From NCBI GenBank assembly GCA_903875575.1, contig CAIQWJ010000018.1, positions 1 through 64,000 of the forward strand: 64,000 bases of DNA, read 5' to 3'. The DNA is from an uncultured Acidobacteriia bacterium. GTDB lineage: Bacteria > Acidobacteriota > Terriglobia > Bryobacterales > Bryobacteraceae. The position numbers were made by a program, and so were the translations under genes. Below, piece after piece: positions 44,154 to 53,041 of this stretch (within the stretch, counting starts at the first letter, position 1; every line of letters starts with the position of its first letter). Below the pieces are notes generated by a model. That model made no database searches, had not been told where the DNA came from, and saw nothing but the letters and a program-made list of their open reading frames with translations.

Positions 44154-45467
44154 TTACTTGCGCTCGTCTTTGTAGACGACGCCTTCCTTCATTACAAACA
44201 CCACTTTCTCCACCTGCCGGATATTCTGGATCGGATCACCCGGGATCACGACGATATCCGCCAGCTTTCCGGCTTCAAGCGTGCCGACGTTCTTCGCGAT
44301 ACCGAGTAGCTCCGCATCTACCGATGTCCCCGCCCGCAGCGCCTCGAGCGGACTCATCCCCAGTGCGGTCAGCAGATGAAACTCCTCCGTGTTTCGCCCA
44401 TGCGGGTAGACGGCGGCGTCGGTGCCGAGGCCGATCTTCAGGCCTTTCGCAATCGCCTTCCTGACCACATTGTTGATGGATTCCGAAGCTGCCGTCATCT
44501 TGGCGGTGACAGTGGGCGGATAGCCACCTTTCGCGAGAATCTCCTTGCCACCTTCTACCGCCATCAGGGTGGGGATGTAGTAAGTCCCGTGCGATTTCAT
44601 CAGGTCCAGCGTTTCGTCGTTGAGGAATGCGCCGTGTTCCACGGAGTCTATCCCGGCGAGTACGGCACGCTTCGCACCCTCTGAGCCGTGAGCGTGTGCG
44701 GCCGTCTTGCGGCGCAGCGCGTGTGCCTCTTCCACAATGGCATTCATTTCTTCCTGCGTGAGCTGCGGGGTATCGACGTCGTCCGTCAGCGAGAGCACGC
44801 CACCGGTGGCGCAGATTTTAATGACATCGGCACCGTATTTGATGTTTAGCCGGACTGCCCTGCGCCCTTCATCGGCGCTGTTGATGACGCCATCTCCCGG
44901 GCCCGTTTCCCGCCCGAAGAGATTGGCGCGAAAGCCATCCTGCCCGTCACAATGCCCGCCCGTAGCTCCGATGGCATTCACCGCTACCAGCATCCTCGGA
45001 CCCTCAATCACGCCCGCGTTCACCGCGTTACGCAAGCCAACGTCCATGTAGTCGCTACTTCCCACGTCCCGAACCGTCGTCACTCCGGCCAGCAGAGTCT
45101 TCTTCAGATTTGGCGTCGCCAGCAGCGTCTGTTCCGGGATCGTCTGTTGCAGGGAATCGAGCAGTCCCTTGTTATAGTTCGCGTTATACAGCATGGAGAG
45201 GTGGGTGTGGGCGTCGATAAAGCCTGGTGAAAGGGTCGCGTCGCCAAAGTCGATGATCTGGGCGCCAGCGGGAATCGCGGTTCCAGGGCCCACGCCGACG
45301 ATGCTCGATCCTGCCACCACAACAAGCCCTGGCGTGCGAATATCATGACCGTCAAAGATGCGGGCAGCCCTGAGAACCGTGACCTTCTGCTGCCCGAATG
45401 CAAACCAGGACAGGGCAAAAAACACCGTAGCAATGGCAAGAACGCGAAACGGCGTGAAAGATTTCAT
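44154..45467 (-). CDS. Exported amidohydrolase, imidazolonepropionase-like
   Basis: 437 aa with a signal peptide (MKSFTPFRVLAIATVFFALS, WFAFGQ). Metal-site motifs are DAHTHL, VIKICATGG (likely carboxylated lysine), AHAHG, SVEHG and LGTDAAV. This subgroup contains Xaa-Pro/Xaa-Arg dipeptidase-like enzymes, so a periplasmic peptidase or amidase is likely; the substrate is unknown. It converges on vapC, with 8 nt between. Confidence 0.9.
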   Translation of the reverse strand: MKSFTPFRVLAIATVFFALSWFAFGQQKVTVLRAARIFDGHDIRTPGLVVVAGSSIVGVGPGTAIPAGAQIIDFGDATLSPGFIDAHTHLSMLYNANYNKGLLDSLQQTIPEQTLLATPNLKKTLLAGVTTVRDVGSSDYMDVGLRNAVNAGVIEGPRMLVAVNAIGATGGHCDGQDGFRANLFGRETGPGDGVINSADEGRRAVRLNIKYGADVIKICATGGVLSLTDDVDTPQLTQEEMNAIVEEAHALRRKTAAHAHGSEGAKRAVLAGIDSVEHGAFLNDETLDLMKSHGTYYIPTLMAVEGGKEILAKGGYPPTVTAKMTAASESINNVVRKAIAKGLKIGLGTDAAVYPHGRNTEEFHLLTALGMSPLEALRAGTSVDAELLGIAKNVGTLEAGKLADIVVIPGDPIQNIRQVEKVVFVMKEGVVYKDERK

Positions 45468-45514
45468 TCGATGAGTCTAGCGCAAAGTGGCTGGCCTCTG
45501 TCAGGCGTGTCAAA

Positions 45515-46213
45515 ATGGGTATCCAAGTCACCGTAACTTATCCGATGCACGTCGATTGGTTTCCGCTCTGGCTCAGCCTCGAAGTTGCCACCGCCGCCAC
45601 GCTCATTTCCGTGGCGCTCGGGCTGTGGCTCGCGTGGTTACTGGCGAATCGGGAATTTCCAGGTAAGGACCTGGTGGACGCCATTGCTACTCTGCCTCTG
45701 GCTCTGCCGCCGACGGTACTTGGCTACTATTTGCTTGTCGTGATTGGACGTTCCAGCTGGATTGGCCGATTGTGGGAGTCGGTCACTGGTTCGCCGCTGG
45801 TATTTACGTGGAGGGCTGCAGTCATTGCATCCACACTGCATGCGATACCGTTGCTGATCAAATCTTCCCGCGCGGCGCTGGAGTCTGTTGACGTCGCCTG
45901 TGAGCGGGCCGCCCGCAGTTTGGGCGCGTCGGAGTGGCGCCTGTTCTGGCGGGTCAGCCTTCCGCTGGCGCGTCGTCCGATCGCTGCTGCTGCCGTACTC
46001 GCGTTTGCCCGGTCGCTGGGCGATTTCGGGGCCACGTTGATGATTGCGGGCGACATTCCGGGTCGTACGCAAACTGCGGCGATAGCGATTTATGATGCTG
46101 TGGAATCCGGCAATACCCTGACGGCGCGTGTACTGGTGCTTGTCATATCAGTGTTCACTGCGGCGGTGGTTCTACTTGCCAATCGCCTCGAGAAAAGGCG
46201 GGTAAGCCACTGA
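45515..46213 (+). CDS. modB: Molybdate ABC transporter permease
   Basis: 232 aa, with five to six membrane helices and the EAA loop (ERAARSLGASEWRLFWRVSLP). PLALPPTVLGYYLLV and FGATLMIAGDIPGRTQT are characteristic of ModB. ATG 45515 has a weak ribosome site; ATG 45545 is an alternative. modC starts 2 nt later. No ModA binding protein is encoded nearby. Confidence 0.92.
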   Translation: MGIQVTVTYPMHVDWFPLWLSLEVATAATLISVALGLWLAWLLANREFPGKDLVDAIATLPLALPPTVLGYYLLVVIGRSSWIGRLWESVTGSPLVFTWRAAVIASTLHAIPLLIKSSRAALESVDVACERAARSLGASEWRLFWRVSLPLARRPIAAAAVLAFARSLGDFGATLMIAGDIPGRTQTAAIAIYDAVESGNTLTARVLVLVISVFTAAVVLLANRLEKRRVSH

Positions 46214-46215
46214 CT

Positions 46216-47310
46216 ATGCTGCGCGCCAGGATCACAAAGCGCTTTCCGGACGCCGCAGATTCTGCCGGTTTCACGCTCAATATAGAGTTTGAGGCGACTC
46301 CCGGAGTTACGGTACTTTACGGTCCCAGCGGATCGGGGAAGACGCTGACGCTCGATGTGATCGCCGGCTTCGTTGCGCCCGATTCCGGCCGAATCCTGCT
46401 GAACGACCGCATCCTGTTCGATTCGGGCGCGAAAGTACATCTGCCGCCGCGTGACCGTCAATCCGGCTACGTTTTCCAGAACTACGCGCTTTTCCCGCAC
46501 ATGACGGTACGTGCCAACCTGGCGTTTGCCGCGCATCGCCTGCCGCGGCTTGAGCGGCATCGGCGGATCGCGGAACTGCTGGATCGGTTCCGTATTCCGG
46601 ACCTGGCAGGCCGTTTCCCGCATGAGCTTTCGGGTGGGCAGAAGCAGCGGGCCTCCATCGCGCGCTCTCTGATCGCCAATCCCGGTGTTCTATTGCTGGA
46701 CGAGCCGGCCAACGGGCTGGATGCGCCGCTTCGTGCCGATCTGCATACGCTGATTGGTGAAATCCGGGAGTCGCTGGCAATTCCGGTACTGATGGTGACG
46801 CATAACCCGGAGGAGTGCTTCTCGCTTGCTGACCAGGTGTTGATTTACGAAGCGGGGAACATCCTGCACCGCGCGAGTCCGTCTGAATTGCTGCGGAATC
46901 CCGGAACTGTAGGAGTGGCCCGGTTGCTGGGCGGTTTTAATGTTTATGAGGCGGAGGCAATTGCTCTCGACCCTGGCCGCCAGACCAGCCGGTTGCGGGT
47001 GCTGGGTACCGAGATTGACGGCCCGAACCTGAGGGGCTGCTTCCGGGGAGACCGGGTGGCGGTTTGCGCCCGACCGGAAGAGTTGCGGATCACGACGCGG
47101 CCAGGATCTAACCGGATTCGGGCTGATTTGCAGAGGGTGACGGAACGACTGCAGGCCGTGAGGGCCGATTTCGGCGATGAATTGATTGTGGACACTTCAC
47201 GTGCCGAATGGCCGGCACTCAGAGAGGCTGGCGAAAGTGACGGTTGGTGGATTGAGGTGCCAGCCGGGAGTCTGCGCCAGATTGCGCGGACTCCCGGTTC
47301 CTCCGAATGA
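46216..47310 (+). CDS. modC: Molybdate ABC transporter ATP-binding protein
   Basis: 364 aa. Walker A GPSGSGKT, signature LSGGQKQR, Walker B LLLDEPANGLD and H-loop MVTHNPEE, followed by a TOBE/MOP-like domain (about 285-360) that binds oxyanion. With modB it imports molybdate, which would supply enzymes such as the SorA-type oxidase at about 37 kb; that link is inference. Tungstate is an alternative substrate. Confidence 0.93.
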   Translation: MLRARITKRFPDAADSAGFTLNIEFEATPGVTVLYGPSGSGKTLTLDVIAGFVAPDSGRILLNDRILFDSGAKVHLPPRDRQSGYVFQNYALFPHMTVRANLAFAAHRLPRLERHRRIAELLDRFRIPDLAGRFPHELSGGQKQRASIARSLIANPGVLLLDEPANGLDAPLRADLHTLIGEIRESLAIPVLMVTHNPEECFSLADQVLIYEAGNILHRASPSELLRNPGTVGVARLLGGFNVYEAEAIALDPGRQTSRLRVLGTEIDGPNLRGCFRGDRVAVCARPEELRITTRPGSNRIRADLQRVTERLQAVRADFGDELIVDTSRAEWPALREAGESDGWWIEVPAGSLRQIARTPGSSE

Positions 47311-47322
47311 TCGAAAAGCCAG

Positions 47323-48933
47323 CTAGCGGATCACGGGTTGAATACTCGTGGCCGGTCGTGCAGCGTACACGCTAAAGAGGTCGAACCCTGGAATGGGTAG
47401 CTGCTGCCCGTAAGTGCCGGTCGCCACCGTCAGGTCTCCGGTGACAGCGGGCAATGCATACAAGACGCCAGGCGGGATGGTCAGTTGCCCCAGCGATGCG
47501 GGAGCCGAGCAGTCAATATTTACATTCGTGCCCTGGCTGTTGCCTCCGAGGGCGATGTCCACGTAGGCAGTTGAATCGCCTCCGGTCCATGTGATTGTGA
47601 GCGGTTTGCTTCGGTCGATGATGGCGGCGCTCGCGGAGTTCGTCCATGTGACCGGTGGGGCCAGGGTGAACGAGACGTTGAAGGGACCCACATCGGAGGC
47701 TCCGACGCCATTCGAGAAGGTGTACGTGCCCGCAGGTTCCGCTGTCAGAATCGCCCCGTAAACTCCTGTTGGAGAATGACTGGTATCTGGCAGGAGCGTG
47801 GTGGCGGCACCGAGAGGGTTAGTGAGTGTGAGCGCAGCACCAGCGGTCAGGTATTTCGAGACGCCGAGCGGCGTCAGGTCAAGCGGGGCGTAACTGACGC
47901 TGCAACCGGGTGTCAGGCCGGTACCAACCTGGCCAGTGAGGACGGCCGCAGTTGCAGCAAACTGACGCTGAGAGAGCACCATGAAAGTTGACTGCACGAT
48001 CAGCGTGTCAACGCCTGCAACGCCGCCGTTATTGTCAGTGAATTCCAGTCCAAGCAAGCCAAAGCGAATACTGCTTTTGGTCAGAAGTCCGGTCAGGAAG
48101 GCCAGCGCCCCGGTTGGATCGGAACACTGTCCCCCGTTGGTTGCGACGGAGATTGAAGTGTAGTTGCTGACAATGGAACTACCGGTAAAGGCGTTTAAGC
48201 TCAGGTTGCAGCCGGAGACGCCTGAAGGTATTTTGAAATTGATCTGATCCAAACCCGGCAGGGCCGATCTTCCCCGGTATAGGACAGTTGCAGGGGTTCC
48301 ACCCACCGACAACTGTATAGGCGTCCCCAGATCCACCTGTACCGGATAAGCCGCATCGCTGCCGGTTGTGGCACCAAGACCCGTACCCCACAGCACCACC
48401 ACATCTCCGGGCTTGGCGGAATTCGACGTGGTGACCAGGGAATAATCCGGGAATGTGACCACTGCCGGGCCGGTTCCCGTCTGATTCACCGTCGACATGC
48501 CAAAGTTACTCGCAACGACGGTGATGGGGATGGAGCCGGTCGCCCCGTTGTACTTTACGGTCAGCGTCCCGTTTCCGAGTGGTGTGTTGGACGGCAGAAT
48601 AGCCGCCACTTGCGACACATAGGTGTAATCCATGGGAGCGGTCACGGTGGTTCCGTTGACGGTCACGGTGATGGTCGTGCCGGCAAGTCCAGCCGTGGTG
48701 GGCCACGGGACGGAACTGGCCTGCACCAGCGTCGCAAGCCCCAGATTGGAACCATAGACCACGATCAGTGAGCCCTGGGCCAGACCGGAATTCGGCAACC
48801 CGGCGGGAATGTTGCTGGCGGGATTCTGGACAGATGTCAGAACCGCCGCCTGTGCGAGCAACGTGCCTGCGGAGGCGCACAAGAACAGCATCTGGATTGA
48901 AAAAGAAGCTATGGAGGACATGGGAGTCGGCAC
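47323..48933 (-). CDS. Secreted TIGR03437-type protein
   Basis: 536 aa with signal peptide (IASFSIQMLFLCASAGTLLA). The first 250 residues contain the typical acidobacterial TIGR03437 pattern (NSGLAQGSLIVVYGSNLG, VSQVAAILPSNTPLG, KPGDVVVLWGTGLG, PGLDQINFKIP). The rest is a Ser/Thr/Gly-rich beta region. Such proteins are surface or secreted with unknown role. It is divergent from the HTH receptor gene, with which a regulatory link is possible. Confidence 0.88.
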   Translation of the reverse strand: MPTPMSSIASFSIQMLFLCASAGTLLAQAAVLTSVQNPASNIPAGLPNSGLAQGSLIVVYGSNLGLATLVQASSVPWPTTAGLAGTTITVTVNGTTVTAPMDYTYVSQVAAILPSNTPLGNGTLTVKYNGATGSIPITVVASNFGMSTVNQTGTGPAVVTFPDYSLVTTSNSAKPGDVVVLWGTGLGATTGSDAAYPVQVDLGTPIQLSVGGTPATVLYRGRSALPGLDQINFKIPSGVSGCNLSLNAFTGSSIVSNYTSISVATNGGQCSDPTGALAFLTGLLTKSSIRFGLLGLEFTDNNGGVAGVDTLIVQSTFMVLSQRQFAATAAVLTGQVGTGLTPGCSVSYAPLDLTPLGVSKYLTAGAALTLTNPLGAATTLLPDTSHSPTGVYGAILTAEPAGTYTFSNGVGASDVGPFNVSFTLAPPVTWTNSASAAIIDRSKPLTITWTGGDSTAYVDIALGGNSQGTNVNIDCSAPASLGQLTIPPGVLYALPAVTGDLTVATGTYGQQLPIPGFDLFSVYAARPATSIQPVIR

Positions 48934-49073
48934 TTTGTCTGTGATGATGCCATGTGCCGCTTTCAGCGTCGAGAGAAAAAGAGTGCAAAAGGGTGAGAGT
49001 GGTTGAAATTCGGTTCCAGATCCGTCCGGTTTCGCGGGACCGCATGATAATATTCATATCTGCGATCGACTCA

Positions 49074-51110
49074 ATGTCGGCTACTCCACCTTCCAAACCC
49101 GACTCAGCGGCCCGTCTGGAAGGTTGGGAAAACATTGCTCACTACCTTGGCGTACACAAGCGGACTGCCCGGGCATGGCATCAGGATCGTGGCATGCCGG
49201 TGCATCAACTCTTTGGTAAGGGCGGTCGCGTCTATGCGTTGGCGGCGGAACTTGACGAATGGATAGAAGATAGTGAACCCAAACAACTTTCCTCAATTTC
49301 CGCCGATCAGATGGACGAAACCGCGGAGCCGAGCCTTGCTGTTCCGGCAAGATCTCCCACGGGGTATCGATGGCGGAATTTGGCCATGTTCGTCTTTATC
49401 GCCACAGCCTTACTTCTCGCCCTCCTCGCCCGGCAGTTTTGGACACGGACTTTACAGGCGCATTCAATGTCCGTGCCTGGTCGCCTGCTCGCGCGGTTGA
49501 CTGCGGAGGGTGGGCACCTCAACCTGATCAAGGTTGGTTCCAGTCCATGTAATGCCGTGCTGACCCCGGACGGAGCCCGGCTTCTGGTAGCGAACTGCGG
49601 CGGAAGAACGGTCAGTGTCATTGACACTGCGATGGGCAGAGTTACACGCGAGATCGAGGTGGGTGCCCAGCCCGAATCTCTGGGGCTGGAAAGTGGCGGC
49701 AAGAGGCTCATAGTCGGCAATTTCTGGAGCGGTATCGGGATCTACGACCTCGACACAGGAAAAAGTCTGGACAGGATTCAGGTTGAAGGCCCGATCACGG
49801 ACATTTCGGTTACACCCGACGGGATGATCTACGTGGCACGTCGCGAAAGGGGTCTTGCGGTCATTCACCCGGGAGATCATGCCATTCATCCCATTCCTGT
49901 CCAGGCGATGGCGATGTACCTGGCGCAGAATCAGGACGGTTCACGCCTCTACGTCAGCTATCAGGGTGGCGGCCCGGGAGGGCGGGTCGCGCACGATTCA
50001 ATCGACGTATACGACACGCGGTTGCGTTCTTTTATTTCCGGCATTGCGGGACCGCCGCGGGTTGGTGGACGGATGACCGTCTCGCCGAACGGTATTCTGC
50101 TGGCGGATGGGGCGAACGCATGCTATGCCGCTGAGTACAGGAGCTACTGGGGAGAGTGCCCGGCGGCACCGGGGTCCGTGTTCAGCCTGATTCGCACGAC
50201 CGATAGCCGCGTGATCGCCACCTTGGGTTTTCCCGGCGATGCGGCTGGCTATCTGGGTACGTTCCCGGATGGGTTTCGCGCCATTACCGCAACCCAGAGC
50301 GTGCGGGTTTTCGATACGTTGAGCCTAAATGCTTTGGAAGCATATGCTTTGCCATCCGTGCGGCGTGTACTGTTTGCGCCAGATGGCCGCCAGGCATGGG
50401 CCGTGCTTCAGGAAAAGGGCGCTGTAGCTGTACTCAATACAGATCGTGCAGCCTGCGCAAACCCACCGCGCGGTCTTGCGGGTTGGTGGCCGGGCGACGG
50501 TACACCCAACGACGCGCGGGGCTCCGATAATAATGGTGTTCTGTTAGGTGACGCCGGATACGCGCCGGGGCTGACAGGGCAGGCCTTTTCTTTCCACGGA
50601 AACGGGTCCCTTAGTCTGGGGCAGCTCGCGAACCTGGCAACGTCAACGGCGGATTTTACTGCCATGGCCTGGGTGAAGTTCGACGCGGCAAGCGTGGCAG
50701 AGCAACCCGTTTTCGATCGTTTAAAGCATGTCGCTCATGGTGTTTCGGGTTTTCAACTTCGCCGGGATGCAAACGGCAGGCTGACCCTGGCTGTCGACCG
50801 GAATTCGGAGGTGACCGTAAGGGCCAACACCACAGCGGCGATTCCGTCTGGGAACTGGGTACACGTCGCCGCGGTGCGCGCCTCGAACTCGATCTCCGTC
50901 TTCGTAAACGGCGCACTCGCGGGAACTGAAAAACTGTCCGGACCAGGCTGGAACCAGCCCGAAAGCGGAGATGTCCGCATCGGGGCAGGGGATACTGGCG
51001 GCGGGTTGCATGGATTGGTTGACGAGGCACAGTGGTATAACCGGGCCCTTGATCCTGCGGAGATTTCTTCCGTGGTTGCGGCCCGCAGTTCGGGTGTGTG
51101 CGAACGTTGA
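49074..51110 (+). CDS. Membrane one-component receptor: HTH-TM-beta-propeller-LamG
   Basis: 678 aa from ATG 49074. Residues 16-65 (LEGWENIAHYLGVHKRTARA, VYALAAELDEWI) are a MerR/excisionase-like HTH common in Acidobacteria. One membrane helix at about 103-121 follows, then a YncE-like propeller (about 130-455: ANCGGRTVSVIDTAMGRVT, VGNFWSGIGIYDLDTGK) and a C-terminal LamG/concanavalin-type lectin fold (about 460-675: LAGWWPGDGTPNDARGS, VDEAQWYNRALDPAEI). The layout suggests a ToxR-like transmembrane regulator with a carbohydrate- or peptide-sensing exterior. The ligand and target are unknown; the divergent TIGR03437 gene is a candidate target. Confidence 0.85.
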   Translation: MSATPPSKPDSAARLEGWENIAHYLGVHKRTARAWHQDRGMPVHQLFGKGGRVYALAAELDEWIEDSEPKQLSSISADQMDETAEPSLAVPARSPTGYRWRNLAMFVFIATALLLALLARQFWTRTLQAHSMSVPGRLLARLTAEGGHLNLIKVGSSPCNAVLTPDGARLLVANCGGRTVSVIDTAMGRVTREIEVGAQPESLGLESGGKRLIVGNFWSGIGIYDLDTGKSLDRIQVEGPITDISVTPDGMIYVARRERGLAVIHPGDHAIHPIPVQAMAMYLAQNQDGSRLYVSYQGGGPGGRVAHDSIDVYDTRLRSFISGIAGPPRVGGRMTVSPNGILLADGANACYAAEYRSYWGECPAAPGSVFSLIRTTDSRVIATLGFPGDAAGYLGTFPDGFRAITATQSVRVFDTLSLNALEAYALPSVRRVLFAPDGRQAWAVLQEKGAVAVLNTDRAACANPPRGLAGWWPGDGTPNDARGSDNNGVLLGDAGYAPGLTGQAFSFHGNGSLSLGQLANLATSTADFTAMAWVKFDAASVAEQPVFDRLKHVAHGVSGFQLRRDANGRLTLAVDRNSEVTVRANTTAAIPSGNWVHVAAVRASNSISVFVNGALAGTEKLSGPGWNQPESGDVRIGAGDTGGGLHGLVDEAQWYNRALDPAEISSVVAARSSGVCER

Positions 51111-51177
51111 CCGGGACAGCATCCGACGCAGGTCACCTGGGTCTGCACGTTTGGAACCCGTTCAGCGTCAAGTCTTT

Positions 51178-51828
51178 GTGATCCGTTTCGCGGCCTTTTT
51201 TGCCCTCACTTTCGTCTCCGCCGCTCTCACTGCCGCAGGGCCCGGTACCGAATTGGATCAGTCGCTCAAGTCGATTGAGGACCGGTACAATCGCACTCAA
51301 ACGCTTAAGCTCGACTTTTCAGAGACTTACGTGGCTGCGCACAAGCTTTCTCTAACCGAATCCGGAGTCCTTTATCTGCGGAAGCCGGGAAGAATGCGCT
51401 GGGAATACACTTCGCCGGCAGGCAAACTCTTTCTGGCCGATGGCAAGGATACCTGGGCCTATACGCCTGAGAACAACAGGGCTGAGCGAACTTCCCTGAA
51501 ATTGTCAGAAGACGCTCGCGCACCCTTGGCATTCTTGCTGGGTAGACTGGACTTTCACAAGGACTTCCAGGCTTTCACCGCGAGGACGGATGATGCAGGG
51601 AACTGGATCACCGCCAGGCCAAAATCGCAGAACCTGTCTTATGCGCAAGTTGAGTTGCAATCGGACTCTGAAGGCGCAATTCACCGGCTTCGGATCATAA
51701 ATCAGGACCAATCGCGGATTGAATACGTCTTTTCGAACGAACAACGGAATGTGTCTGTCGCCCCCGGTCTGTTTGTCTTTCACCCTGCGGCAGGAACTCA
51801 GGTGGTGAGTCCGGAGGCGGAAAAATAG
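51178..51828 (+). CDS. lolA: LolA-type lipoprotein carrier
   Basis: About 216 aa with signal peptide (FAAFFALTFVSAALTAAG). The beta-rich body (TLKLDFSETYVAAHKLSLTE, LYLRKPGRMRWEYTSPAGKL) is the LolA fold that carries lipoproteins across the periplasm. GTG 51178 is the best start, with a weak ribosome site. The pil-type operon starts 2 nt after its stop, so it may be co-transcribed with it. Confidence 0.88.
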   Translation: MIRFAAFFALTFVSAALTAAGPGTELDQSLKSIEDRYNRTQTLKLDFSETYVAAHKLSLTESGVLYLRKPGRMRWEYTSPAGKLFLADGKDTWAYTPENNRAERTSLKLSEDARAPLAFLLGRLDFHKDFQAFTARTDDAGNWITARPKSQNLSYAQVELQSDSEGAIHRLRIINQDQSRIEYVFSNEQRNVSVAPGLFVFHPAAGTQVVSPEAEK

Positions 51829-51829
51829 C

Positions 51830-53041
51830 GTGGCCGACTACCAACTCCAGTATGCGGACGCCAGCGGACAGGTCCACAACCAAGTGGTTCAGGGGACTTC
51901 TGATCACGAGGTTCGGGACCGCTTCACCCGTCAGGGCTTTCTGGTCTATTCGGTCAAAGCCAAGAGCGGCGGGCTGGTTGCTGGTATCAATCTGCCGGGG
52001 ACGGGTAAGAGACTGAACGTCGAGAAGTTCCTCATCTTCAACCAGCAATTCGTAACCCTAATCCGCGCAGGTCTACCCATTCTTAAGGCATTAGATCTTT
52101 TGGCTGAACGGCTTACGGATCCAAAGCTCAGGCCATACATTAATGGCGTTCGGGAGGATGTTCGCAAGGGTTCGCTCCTTTCCGATGCCTTCCGCGAGCA
52201 GGGAATCTTCCCGAAGATCTATGTTACGTCCATTATGGCTGGCGAGAAATCGGGCAGTCTGGTGGAAGTGCTGGAGCGCTATGTCAACTACCAGAAGCTG
52301 GCGCTTGGAGTCCGCAAGAAGGTGCTGGTGTCGCTGATGTATCCGAGCGTGCTGATCGTGCTGGTCGTACTGTTGATGGTGTTTCTGGTGACATATGTAG
52401 TTCCCAGTTTTGCCTCGCTGTACGAGAGTATGTCGGCGCAGCTTCCGACGATTACGCTCTACCTGATTGCGATCGGGACTTCCGCGCGGACCTACGTTCT
52501 TGGCTGGGCTGGGGCAGTTTTGGTTGCGGGGATCGCGTTTTATATGTGGTCGCGCGGTGAAGCTGCCCGGGAGACTCTGGACCGGGTCAAGATCAAAGTC
52601 CCGCTACTGGGGGACATCTGGATCAAGTATCAGGTAGCGCAGTTTTCCCGGGTCTTGAGTACTCTCCTGACTGGCGGCATTCCTCTGGTGCAGGGGCTGG
52701 AAACTTCCGCTGATTCCCTCGGTACGCCACTGTTGCGGAAGACCCTGGCGAAAGCTGGCAAGATGGTGCGGGAAGGGCAGCCGCTTTCAGCGTCGCTGGC
52801 GGCGACCGGTGTATTTCCTCCGCTTTCGGTCGACATGATCGAAGTGGGTGAATCGACCGGTGCTCTGCCTTCCATGCTTTCGAGCGTGGCCGAATTTTAC
52901 GAAGACGACGTGAACACAAAGATGACAGCGGTGCTCTCGCTGATTGAGCCTGCCATCATGATCTTTATGGGGATGTTTGTGGCGTTCGTGCTCATCGCCC
53001 TCTATTTGCCGATCTTTTCGCTCGCGGACACCATCAAATGA
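51830..53041 (+). CDS. pilC: PilC/GspF inner-membrane platform protein
   Basis: 403 aa from GTG. Two T2SSF domains: one near residues 65-190 (FNQQFVTLIRAGLPILKALD) and one near 270-395 (FSRVLSTLLTGGIPLVQGLE), each followed by membrane helices. It anchors the assembly ATPase in type IV pili or type II secretion. Its stop overlaps the pilB ATG (ATGA). Confidence 0.92.
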   Translation: MADYQLQYADASGQVHNQVVQGTSDHEVRDRFTRQGFLVYSVKAKSGGLVAGINLPGTGKRLNVEKFLIFNQQFVTLIRAGLPILKALDLLAERLTDPKLRPYINGVREDVRKGSLLSDAFREQGIFPKIYVTSIMAGEKSGSLVEVLERYVNYQKLALGVRKKVLVSLMYPSVLIVLVVLLMVFLVTYVVPSFASLYESMSAQLPTITLYLIAIGTSARTYVLGWAGAVLVAGIAFYMWSRGEAARETLDRVKIKVPLLGDIWIKYQVAQFSRVLSTLLTGGIPLVQGLETSADSLGTPLLRKTLAKAGKMVREGQPLSASLAATGVFPPLSVDMIEVGESTGALPSMLSSVAEFYEDDVNTKMTAVLSLIEPAIMIFMGMFVAFVLIALYLPIFSLADTIK

